Origin: Candidatus Rhabdochlamydia sp.
Lineage (GTDB): Bacteria > Chlamydiota > Chlamydiia > Chlamydiales > Rhabdochlamydiaceae
DNA length: 5,715 nt
Direction: 5' to 3'
Assembly (NCBI GenBank): GCA_030043495.1
Contig: JASHXO010000078.1
Span: forward strand, 1 to 5,715
Shown in pieces: positions 1 to 5,232 of this stretch. Below the pieces are notes generated by a model, which worked only from the letters and a program-made list of their open reading frames with translations, was not told the DNA's origin and did not search any database. Both the position numbers and the translations under genes were made by a program. Every line of letters starts with the position of its first letter. The first letter of the stretch is position 1.

Positions 1-516
1 GCGGATAGCATTTTGCGGAGCGATGATTTTTCCATCGTATTTTTGACGGATGGAGAGCACCCAGTTGTATAAGTCGATATTTTTGATAGGGCGGCCAATG
101 GCAACTCCTGGCATCCGGCTTGTTCCTTCGAGAAATAAGACTTCCCAGTTGGATTGATGACCGCAGAAAAAGATCACAGGCTTATTTTCCTTCATTAACT
201 GAGCAGCAAGTTCAGGATTGACGCAAGTTGTAATGCGGTGGATCTCTTTTTCCGAAGAAAGTTTGGCGTATTCGAGGCAAGTGATCGTCAAGTTATGGAG
301 AGATGATTTTGCTAATTGTTGGATTTGATCTTCGGACAGTTGAAGTGAGGAAGCGAGCGCGAGGTTGCTCAAAGCACGTTTGCGGAATTTGGGAAAAAAA
401 TAATAAACACAAGTCCCCAAAAAAGCTCCCAAGCGGTGAATTGCTGAGTAGGGGAGATAGCGGATTGGCCAGGTCAAAACCAAGATGAAAATGAAAGAAA
501 GTTTATGAAGAATCAT
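1..516 (-). CDS. htrB: Lipid A lauroyl/myristoyl-type acyltransferase (LpxL/HtrB family), 3' end outside the window
   Basis: Reading leftward from an ATG at 516-514, 172 codons stay open to the window edge, so only the N-terminal part is present (family members are usually about 300 residues). The protein opens MILHKLSFIFIL, a hydrophobic N-terminal anchor (about residues 1-18), followed by a second hydrophobic patch near 30-42 and the basic FRKRALSNL stretch typical of this family. The catalytic H-X4-E motif is visible as GHQSNWE (His120, Glu125), followed by the conserved GRPIKN segment near 141-146. These enzymes add a secondary acyl chain to Kdo-lipid A precursor at the inner face of the cytoplasmic membrane. 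Upstream ATGs at 527 and 524 are out of frame or quickly stopped, so 516 is the best start, although no clear Shine-Dalgarno site precedes it. It follows the glycosyltransferase gene after 212 nt. Which acyl chain is used cannot be read from the sequence. Confidence 0.9.
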   Translation of the reverse strand, partial: MILHKLSFIFILVLTWPIRYLPYSAIHRLGAFLGTCVYYFFPKFRKRALSNLALASSLQLSEDQIQQLAKSSLHNLTITCLEYAKLSSEKEIHRITTCVNPELAAQLMKENKPVIFFCGHQSNWEVLFLEGTSRMPGVAIGRPIKNIDLYNWVLSIRQKYDGKIIAPQNAIR

Positions 517-572
517 GAGATCATCATAGCAAAAATTAAGTTTACAGAGCACTAGTTATTTTCTGACTGAAA

Positions 573-601
573 ATTTTCGAATATGACATTATCATTGTCC
601 A
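573..601 (-). promoter_or_regulatory. Possible sigma70-type promoter for the htrB-like gene
   Basis: On the minus strand TGGACA (601-596, five of six matches to TTGACA) is separated by 17 nt from GAAAAT (578-573, four of six matches to TATAAT). This would start a transcript near 566, giving a leader of about 50 nt before the ATG at 516. The spacer holds a small inverted repeat, ATGA-N5-TCAT (583-595). The -10 is poor, so this is a candidate only. The 212-nt gap from the upstream gene makes a separate promoter plausible. Confidence 0.3.
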
Positions 602-655
602 CGAAGTGAGTAGAAATTGAAGTTTTATGTTGATTCTATGTCAGTATTTTAACTT

Positions 656-676
656 ATGCTTTGGAACCCAAGGCAT
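656..676. repeat. Short inverted repeat between the glycosyltransferase and htrB genes
   Basis: ATGCTTTGG (656-664) and CCAAGGCAT (668-676) flank a 3-nt loop and pair over nine positions. One pair is a G-U wobble if the plus strand is transcribed and an A-C mismatch in the minus-strand transcript. It lies 53 nt past the glycosyltransferase stop, where a terminator could be expected, but no U-run follows it on the minus strand. It could be a weak or factor-assisted 3' end, or chance. The rest of 517-728 shows no gene. Confidence 0.3.
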
Positions 677-728
677 TTACAGAGATGATTTTATCAGGTT
701 TATGACATCAGAATGAAGCATTAGCATT

Positions 729-1892
729 TTAATTGATGACAGATTTAATCGTAGACTCAGTAATGCATTTCAACTGATTGGAGAAGTCAAGGCGTCTGAC
801 CGTTTGCCGTATCGAATGGGCGCTGCTTGCTGTTTTGCGGAAGTTGAGGGCAGCTTTTAATAGTTGAGAAAAAGAAATCGGGTCGTCTAAAGATTCGATC
901 ACCGCCCCATTTTGTTTATCAAGGATTTCATGGCCTCCATTCCATTTTGAAGAGATCGTAAACAACCCCATCGCCAAGGCCTCTACTGTCACATTGGCAA
1001 AAGGATCATAGAGAGAGGGGATAACGAGGCAGTCGGCCATTTGATAAAACTGCGCTGTCAGCTTTTGAGGACCGAGGAAAAAGATTTTTTGAGCAAGCTG
1101 CAATTGACGCGAGAGCGCTTCAAAATAAGATAAATTCTTATCTTTGCCAATCACGCTGAGCTGAAAATTTTCTTTTTTGATGAGGGAAAATGCAGAAAGG
1201 AGTTTTCCCAATCCTTTGCGAAGAAAATTATGTCCGATAAAAATAAATTGAAAAGCGGTAGGGTCTAATTTTAGCTCCTGAAGCGTTCTTTCTTTTTGAG
1301 ATTCCCACTGATCGAAGGCGCCTTGCATGGCATGCCACTCGACCCCGTTGTGGACGACTTGGATTTTGTTCGGATCAGTACTATAGAAATTTGAAATTTC
1401 TTGCTTGACCATGAACGAATTGGTGAAAAGGATTTTTAAATCGGGATGTTCAAATCCTTTTTTTTCTAAAGAGAGGATGGTTCGATGTAGGGGATTAACA
1501 GCAAAGCTTAAGCGTTTGGCAAAACCCTCTTCTTTCGAGCGATGGCTTAAGTAGGCTGCGTGAGCGCCATTGCCAGCGCGAATATGTGTTTGGAAGCGAT
1601 TGCGGTCGAGGCTGAAAACAATCGGCGAGGGATTCTTCTCCAGATATTCTGTACAGGCTTTGTCAAAATGAGCGACGTTCCAGAAACTGAAAAGGTGATC
1701 AACTGGAAATGTGATGATCTTTAACTGAGGATGGGAAAAAGGGGCCTGCACAGGGCCGCTTGTCAGCACACTGACATCACAGCCCTGTGTGCAGAAGTCG
1801 CGAGCGATTTCCCACGTGTATTTTTCCAACCCGCCTTGATTAAAGAGTGCCGCCTTGATGAGGGTGACTGCAGGTTTATCTTTGGCTTTCAT
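729..1892 (-). CDS. GT4-family glycosyltransferase, WaaG-like (probable LPS core/saccharide transferase)
   Basis: The 387-residue protein has the two-domain GT-B layout of retaining family 4 transferases. The N-terminal domain has the glycine-rich acceptor-side loop NQGGLEKYTW (18-27), matching GGLQRDF in E. coli WaaG as I recall it. The C-terminal NDP-sugar domain has GHNFLRKGL (220-228, basic residues Arg225/Lys226), VIGKDK (247-252) and PSLYDPFANVTVEALAMG (292-309), which holds the family's acidic X7 Glu motif as Asp296 and Glu304. These resemble WaaG, which adds the first hexose to the inner LPS core in the cytoplasm, but donor and acceptor are not determinable here. I chose the ATG at 1892 because GGAGGA sits just upstream. 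A longer reading from 1934 adds 14 residues (MNPGLRGRVSAGGQ) unlike the family and overlaps ybbR. Neighbours are ybbR upstream (25-nt gap) and an LPS acyltransferase downstream, fitting an envelope role. Confidence 0.88.
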   Translation of the reverse strand: MKAKDKPAVTLIKAALFNQGGLEKYTWEIARDFCTQGCDVSVLTSGPVQAPFSHPQLKIITFPVDHLFSFWNVAHFDKACTEYLEKNPSPIVFSLDRNRFQTHIRAGNGAHAAYLSHRSKEEGFAKRLSFAVNPLHRTILSLEKKGFEHPDLKILFTNSFMVKQEISNFYSTDPNKIQVVHNGVEWHAMQGAFDQWESQKERTLQELKLDPTAFQFIFIGHNFLRKGLGKLLSAFSLIKKENFQLSVIGKDKNLSYFEALSRQLQLAQKIFFLGPQKLTAQFYQMADCLVIPSLYDPFANVTVEALAMGLFTISSKWNGGHEILDKQNGAVIESLDDPISFSQLLKAALNFRKTASSAHSIRQTVRRLDFSNQLKCITESTIKSVIN

Positions 1893-1895
1893 CTG

Positions 1896-1901
1896 TCCTC
1901 C
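1896..1901 (-). promoter_or_regulatory. Shine-Dalgarno site that sets the glycosyltransferase start
   Basis: GGAGGA on the minus strand lies 3 nt (4 nt from the GGAGG core) upstream of the ATG at 1892-1890. It is one of the two strongest ribosome sites in the window and favours this start over the ATG at 1934, which has no such site. It directly abuts the foot of the hairpin at 1903-1940. Confidence 0.75.
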
Positions 1902-1902
1902 G

Positions 1903-1940
1903 GCGGAAACCCGGCCCCTAAGGCCTGGGTTCACTTCCGC
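1903..1940 (-). repeat. Long GC-rich hairpin across the ybbR stop codon, abutting the next gene's ribosome site
   Basis: Two nested arms pair: GCGGAA (1903-1908) with TTCCGC (1935-1940), then ACCC (1909-1912) with GGGT (1927-1930), then GGCC (1913-1916) with GGCC (1922-1925). The defects are a single-base bulge (T1926) and a one-sided 4-nt bulge (1931-1934). That is about 14 pairs, all Watson-Crick, around a 5-nt loop (1917-1921). In the minus-strand mRNA the loop is UUAGG and contains the UAG stop of ybbR (1920-1918). The 3' foot ends one base before GGAGGA, the ribosome site of the glycosyltransferase. No U-run follows, so it is not a standard terminator. It may tune translation coupling, RNA processing or mRNA stability between the two genes. 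Confidence 0.7.
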
Positions 1941-3198
1941 TAGTTATACCTTCTGTCAAAGGGCCGGCTTCTTCGACTAAGATTTGATGATCTTTAATGT
2001 GGATCGCCAACTCAAATTTGCTGTCATCGGAACGGAAAAGTTGAAAGCGGTTCATATAGCTTCTGAACCGGTTGCGTAGATATTCTTCGCGCAAAGTTGG
2101 CTGAAGGACCCGAATATCGTGGTCGGAAACGTCGGACATCAATCTCGAGATGTATTTGTCTTCGAGCTGCCTTGGGTTGACAAATTGCACGCTCCAGTCG
2201 AAGGGCTGACGGTCAGTTTTTTGTTCAGCGATGATGACGATTTCGATCATATCCCTGACAGTTTGCAAAAAGAGATTGTCCACGCCATTGGCATAAAGGG
2301 GAAAGGTGATGAGTGGCGTTCCCTTATTGAAATGGACGAGGCTATTCGGAGCGATCGAGACATTTTCGGGATTGAGATTTTGCAAATTATCTGGAGGGAA
2401 AAAGAGGGAAAGCTGGATCGGGGCTTCGACAGAAAGGAGATTGCAGCGAATAAAATCGATCCTCAGGGCCTTGGCCTTAGGATCGTCAATTTCGAGCGGA
2501 GTATCGGAAAGGATCGGAATATTGATTTGTTTCCATTGATCGGGAACGAAGAAACTGACCACTTCAGAATTCTCGGACCTAAGCGAAAGCTCATCCATTT
2601 GCGCTTTAGAGATATCATTCAAGTTGAAAGTGATCCTTTGTTCTTTCAGTTTGAGCCGTTTGATGACTTCTTCCGGACCGCTTGCCGACAAAGTCAAATG
2701 ATACGGCCAGACATCGAGAAATTGATAGCCGCGGGGAGCTTCGCCGATGGGCTGTGTAATGACAATGGGGATTTGATCCGTGACCAGTTTGGTCATGCGG
2801 ACGACGAAATTCGGATGGTAGACGCGTGAGATTCCATTACTGATATCGATTTCTGGGTTGACCGAGACCAAATTTTTCTTGCTCACAGTGATGATCCACT
2901 CGTCAGGTTTGTCAGATGCATCGACGACGATCTCTAAATCAGAAGGTGTGAGTTCATCGATCAAAGCCTTATTACCGACAACCGTCAACGTGAGTTTTTT
3001 TGCAAGCCGTCCAGTTGCTTGCATCCCTTCTATCGTCTTTCCAGGCGGCAAATGGACAATGCGCACGGGGACATTACTGATATTTCGAGTCGCAGTTAGA
3101 GTATGGTTGACCACCAGCCAAATAATCACAGCCAAAATGATCGAAACTAATTTACGAGGCCAGTGCTCAACAAATAGTTTATAGAGTAAAGTTTTCAT
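1918..3198 (-). CDS. ybbR: YbbR-domain membrane protein, CdaR-like regulator of the diadenylate cyclase
   Basis: The 426-residue protein begins MKTLLYKLFVEHWPRK, then one transmembrane segment at about 17-32 (LVSIILAVIIWLVV core). The remainder is soluble and predicted to lie outside the cytoplasmic membrane. Two YbbR-type beta domains follow, roughly 37-134 (including VPVRI and the LTLTVVGNKALIDEL segment) and 139-232 (including IPIVITQPIGEAPRGYQF and LSASGPEEVIKRL). Residues about 233-426 form a long C-terminal region I cannot assign. In Firmicutes CdaR binds CdaA and adjusts cyclic di-AMP synthesis. The adjacent CdaA gene makes the same pairing very likely here. I chose the ATG at 3198 because it overlaps the cdaA stop as ATGA, a classic coupling arrangement. 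An ATG at 3210 would add MAEE and has no better ribosome site. The TAG stop sits in the loop of the 1903-1940 hairpin. Confidence 0.88.
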   Translation of the reverse strand: MKTLLYKLFVEHWPRKLVSIILAVIIWLVVNHTLTATRNISNVPVRIVHLPPGKTIEGMQATGRLAKKLTLTVVGNKALIDELTPSDLEIVVDASDKPDEWIITVSKKNLVSVNPEIDISNGISRVYHPNFVVRMTKLVTDQIPIVITQPIGEAPRGYQFLDVWPYHLTLSASGPEEVIKRLKLKEQRITFNLNDISKAQMDELSLRSENSEVVSFFVPDQWKQINIPILSDTPLEIDDPKAKALRIDFIRCNLLSVEAPIQLSLFFPPDNLQNLNPENVSIAPNSLVHFNKGTPLITFPLYANGVDNLFLQTVRDMIEIVIIAEQKTDRQPFDWSVQFVNPRQLEDKYISRLMSDVSDHDIRVLQPTLREEYLRNRFRSYMNRFQLFRSDDSKFELAIHIKDHQILVEEAGPLTEGITSGSEPRP

Positions 3199-3995
3199 TT
3201 CTTCAGCCATTCACGCAAATTAAATTGACTTTTGAAATCGGTTTTTTGAGGCAGAGTAAAGATGCTGCGGATAATGCCTTTGAACCGATCGATTTTGACG
3301 CCTGGGGTCATGATCCCATCTCGCGAGAGAGAGACCTTTCCCGTTTCTTCGGAAATCACAATGATCATGGCATCCGTAAGCTGGCTGGCCCCAAGACCTG
3401 CGCGGTGGCGCGTCCCCATCGAACGCGTCAATTGAGAGCTATCTTCGGCAAGCGGCAGGATGACCGCCGCGGCGACAATCGTCATGTCGCGGATAATCAC
3501 AGCCCCATCATGCAAAGGCGTTGTCGTCGCAAAGACCGACTCTAGGAGCTCAGAGGAGAAATTAGCATTGAGAATGACCGCCTTATTGGCAAATTCATCC
3601 AAAGAGTCCTCATGCTGAAGCACAATCAAAGCACCGATGCGTTTTTCGGCAAGACGGTACGTCGAGCTGGCAAGTTGATCTAAAAATTTATCGAATTCAG
3701 TGAGCTCTTTATAACGGCGGCCTTTAAGGCTAAGCTTTGAAAGCGCGACCCGAAGCTCGGGCTGAAAGATGATCAGAATCGCAATGACGGCGACATTTCC
3801 GATCAATACCATGATCTTGTGCAAGATGGGTAAATTCAGCCATGAAGAAATGGCAAAGATTAAAAGAAAAGCTAATAGTCCTAGAACAAGGTCCATCGAG
3901 CGCGTGTTCCAAAAGAAGGAAAGCAAATAATTGAGCATCACCGAAATGATGATGATCTCAATAAATGGAGTAAATCCATGGAACAGCGGACTCAT
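3195..3995 (-). CDS. cdaA: Membrane diadenylate cyclase, CdaA/DacA type (cyclic di-AMP synthase)
   Basis: The 266-residue protein has three hydrophobic helices at about 8-29, 35-51 and 58-77, then FQPELRVALSKL, the usual link into a DAC (DisA_N) catalytic domain. Both signature motifs are intact: HDGAVII with Asp163-Gly164-Ala165, and GTRHRAG at 194-200. An ISEETG segment (near 214-219) follows. The enzyme condenses two ATP into cyclic di-AMP. In C. trachomatis the homologous DacA makes c-di-AMP that is sensed by host STING (known for that species). Length matches the family (B. subtilis CdaA is about 273). I chose the ATG at 3995 because AAGG lies 8 nt upstream (4007-4004). A TTG at 4049 would add 18 residues but falls at the predicted transcript start and lacks a ribosome site. 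It is the first gene of the leftward cluster and its TGA overlaps the ybbR start. Confidence 0.95.
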   Translation of the reverse strand: MSPLFHGFTPFIEIIIISVMLNYLLSFFWNTRSMDLVLGLLAFLLIFAISSWLNLPILHKIMVLIGNVAVIAILIIFQPELRVALSKLSLKGRRYKELTEFDKFLDQLASSTYRLAEKRIGALIVLQHEDSLDEFANKAVILNANFSSELLESVFATTTPLHDGAVIIRDMTIVAAAVILPLAEDSSQLTRSMGTRHRAGLGASQLTDAMIIVISEETGKVSLSRDGIMTPGVKIDRFKGIIRSIFTLPQKTDFKSQFNLREWLKK

Positions 3996-4003
3996 TTCAA
4001 ATA

Positions 4004-4007
4004 CCTT
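4004..4007 (-). promoter_or_regulatory. Ribosome-binding site for cdaA
   Basis: AAGG on the minus strand sits 8 nt upstream of the ATG at 3995-3993. It is modest, but supports this ATG over the in-frame TTG at 4049, which has nothing comparable upstream. Confidence 0.55.
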
Positions 4008-4056
4008 AAAAAAAATTACCAAGAGATTCGATAAAAAACTTCCTTGCAACAGTTGT

Positions 4057-4085
4057 AATATACCAAATTTCTCTATGAATCACAA
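4057..4085 (-). promoter_or_regulatory. Promoter of the cdaA-ybbR-glycosyltransferase cluster
   Basis: On the minus strand TTGTGA (4085-4080) and TATATT (4062-4057, five of six matches to TATAAT) are separated by exactly 17 nt. The transcript would begin near 4050, giving a leader of roughly 55 nt before the cdaA ATG at 3995. The -35 is overlapped by the inverted repeat at 4082-4101. Confidence 0.6.
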
Positions 4086-4101
4086 TTCGAAAATCAATTG
4101 T
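4082..4101. repeat. Inverted repeat overlapping the cdaA -35 element (possible operator)
   Basis: ACAATT (4082-4087) and AATTGT (4096-4101) are perfect inverted copies separated by 8 nt (CGAAAATC). Four bases of the left arm fall within the cdaA -35 hexamer (4080-4085). The geometry suits a dimeric DNA-binding regulator, but six-base AT-rich arms can arise by chance, so the functional reading is tentative. Confidence 0.35.
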
Positions 4102-4202
4102 CTAGTAATGGATCAAGAAAGATAAAAGCTTTTCTGGGAGCTCCGATGAGAAGGCAGGGTCTAATATGCGCGACTAAGGTCAAAATTGCCTCAAAAACAA
4201 AA

Positions 4203-4232
4203 TTGACTTTCATTTTCAAATGGGAGTAAAAT
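4203..4232 (+). promoter_or_regulatory. Sigma70/sigma66-type promoter of the G1 peptidase gene
   Basis: TTGACT (4203-4208, five of six matches to TTGACA) and TAAAAT (4227-4232, five of six matches to TATAAT) are separated by 18 nt. The predicted start near 4239 gives a leader of about 34 nt. An 8-bp direct repeat, CAAAATTG (4181-4188 and 4198-4205), has one copy running into the -35. The divergent cdaA promoter lies about 120 nt to the left. Confidence 0.7.
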
Positions 4233-4260
4233 TTTTAGTCAAAAAGATATCAACCTCAAA

Positions 4261-4267
4261 AAGGAGG
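4261..4267 (+). promoter_or_regulatory. Full-length Shine-Dalgarno site for the G1 peptidase
   Basis: AAGGAGG is fully complementary to the 16S rRNA 3' end and sits 5 nt upstream of the ATG at 4273. With the good promoter it suggests the protein can be made at a high level. Confidence 0.85.
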
Positions 4268-4272
4268 GGTTT

Positions 4273-5115
4273 ATGAAAAGAAAACCAGTATTTTCTTTTG
4301 TTTTGTTGTTAGTCTCTTTATCTGCTTGGTCTCAAGCAGAAGAATCACAGTTGGTGGAAATCCAATGCGCGATCAAATCCATTGACAGAACGAAAATTCA
4401 TCCCAGGAGCTCGGATCCGACTTTTCAATCGACAATTTCTCCGACATCTCAATCAATGAGCACCAATTGGGGCGGGTATGTCGCCGCGACTGATTTAAAT
4501 GGAACTTCGGGAAATGACACTGTCACATATGTCGCTGGCAGTTGGGTAGTGCCCACGCTTGCTGCAACTCCTGATGATACTTATTGCGCAATTTGGGTCG
4601 GCATAGATGGATATAATAGCGATACCGTCGAACAGATTGGCACTTCTCACAACTGGAATAGTGGCTCCCAGAATAATTATGCCTGGTTTGAAATGTACCC
4701 AAATGGTTCTTTTGAGATCAGCGGTTTTCCTGTTGACAACGGAGATGTGATCAGCGCCCGTGTCGGATACAAAGGGAACGATACCTTCAAACTGGTGATC
4801 ATCAATCACACCAAAGGTGTGACGACGACTATCCCTACATCTAATACAATGGCCGCCAATGCGTCCAGGAGTTGTGCAGAATGGATTGTCGAAGCTCCTT
4901 TTTCAGGTTCGATCCTTCCTCTGTCCGATTTCCAAAAAGTGACTTTCAATTATTGTTCGGCCATAATCAATGGTGTGAGCGGCACCATTAACGATGGACA
5001 ATGGATGAACGATGAGATCACATTGGCAGATTCAAATGGGACTGTGGAGGCGCAGCCCATTGCGCTGTTAAAAAATGGCAGCTGTTTCCAAATCGCCTGG
5101 GAGGCAGAAAATTAA
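4273..5115 (+). CDS. Secreted peptidase family G1 (eqolisin/scytalidoglutamic peptidase-like) protein
   Basis: The 280-residue protein starts with a Sec signal peptide (MKRKPVFSFVLLLVSLSAW, likely cut near Ala22) and a short linker to about residue 60. The remainder resembles the G1 beta-sandwich: STNWGGYV (63-70, like SNWGG of the fungal enzyme), AIWVGIDG (106-113), VEQIGT (119-124), WFEMYPNGSF (138-147), GDVISARV (157-164) and CAEWIVE (201-207). By comparison with scytalidoglutamic peptidase as I recall it (Gln53 in ILQTG, Glu136 closing the AEFIIE motif), the catalytic pair is Gln121 and Glu207, both present. Such enzymes are acid endopeptidases acting outside the cell. The pro-region (about 40 residues) seems shorter than in fungal precursors. 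Five cysteines follow the signal peptide (32, 105, 201, 228, 273), compatible with disulfides after export. The gene stands alone with its own promoter, ribosome site and terminator. Activity and target are unknown. Confidence 0.85.
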   Translation: MKRKPVFSFVLLLVSLSAWSQAEESQLVEIQCAIKSIDRTKIHPRSSDPTFQSTISPTSQSMSTNWGGYVAATDLNGTSGNDTVTYVAGSWVVPTLAATPDDTYCAIWVGIDGYNSDTVEQIGTSHNWNSGSQNNYAWFEMYPNGSFEISGFPVDNGDVISARVGYKGNDTFKLVIINHTKGVTTTIPTSNTMAANASRSCAEWIVEAPFSGSILPLSDFQKVTFNYCSAIINGVSGTINDGQWMNDEITLADSNGTVEAQPIALLKNGSCFQIAWEAEN

Positions 5116-5140
5116 TCCTTTAAGCCTATTGTCCATTAAT

Positions 5141-5170
5141 AAAAGGTCGAGGGTCCTCGGCCTTTTTGTT
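5141..5170 (+). terminator. Rho-independent terminator after the G1 peptidase
   Basis: AAAAGGTCGAG (5141-5151) pairs with CTCGGCCTTTT (5156-5166) over 11 positions including one G-U wobble, around the tetraloop GGTC (5152-5155). TTTTTGTTT follows. It lies 25 nt past the TAA and ends transcription before the aminotransferase gene. Confidence 0.88.
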
Positions 5171-5176
5171 TAGTTG

Positions 5177-5206
5177 TTGCTGATGACAAACTTTTGTAGC
5201 TAATTT
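5177..5206 (+). promoter_or_regulatory. Weak candidate promoter for the aminotransferase gene
   Basis: TTGCTG (5177-5182) and TAATTT (5201-5206) are 18 nt apart and would start a transcript near 5213, about 20 nt before the ATG at 5233. A second choice, TTGTAG (5194-5199) with TATTAT (5218-5223), would give an almost leaderless mRNA. The terminator just upstream means some promoter must lie in 5171-5232, but neither candidate is convincing. Confidence 0.25.
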
Positions 5207-5232
5207 TTCAGGTACCTTATTATATTGAAATT

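Noticed and set aside
569..578. Palindrome GAAAATTTTC upstream of htrB
   Set aside because: It is short and AT-rich with no loop; it overlaps the proposed -10 but is not distinctive enough to call an operator.
1893..1934. Extended glycosyltransferase start at 1934 adding 14 residues
   Set aside because: The extension overlaps ybbR, encodes hairpin-derived residues unlike the family, and lacks a ribosome site. The ATG at 1892 has GGAGGA just upstream.
1903..1940. Hairpin at the ybbR end read as a Rho-independent terminator
   Set aside because: No U-run follows on either strand, and on the minus strand it runs directly into a strong ribosome site for the next gene.
2119..2829. Long open frame (236 codons) on the plus strand opposite ybbR
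   Set aside because: It is the antisense shadow of ybbR, whose minus-strand product has coherent YbbR features. The plus-strand product has no recognisable domain and no ribosome site.
3730..3912. Open frame of 60 codons on the minus strand within cdaA
   Set aside because: It is an alternate frame wholly inside the conserved membrane and DAC region of cdaA, with no independent support.
3931..4125. Plus-strand open frame of 64 codons across the cdaA start and promoter
   Set aside because: It is antisense to the cdaA N-terminus and its promoter, with low-complexity composition and no good ribosome site.
4137..4144. Palindromic octamer GGAGCTCC in the divergent promoter region
   Set aside because: It has no loop, no neighbouring copies and no link to either promoter, so chance is the simplest explanation.
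4495..4809. Minus-strand open frame of 104 codons opposite the G1 peptidase
   Set aside because: It is a shadow of the peptidase coding sequence, whose plus-strand product has a signal peptide and family motifs.
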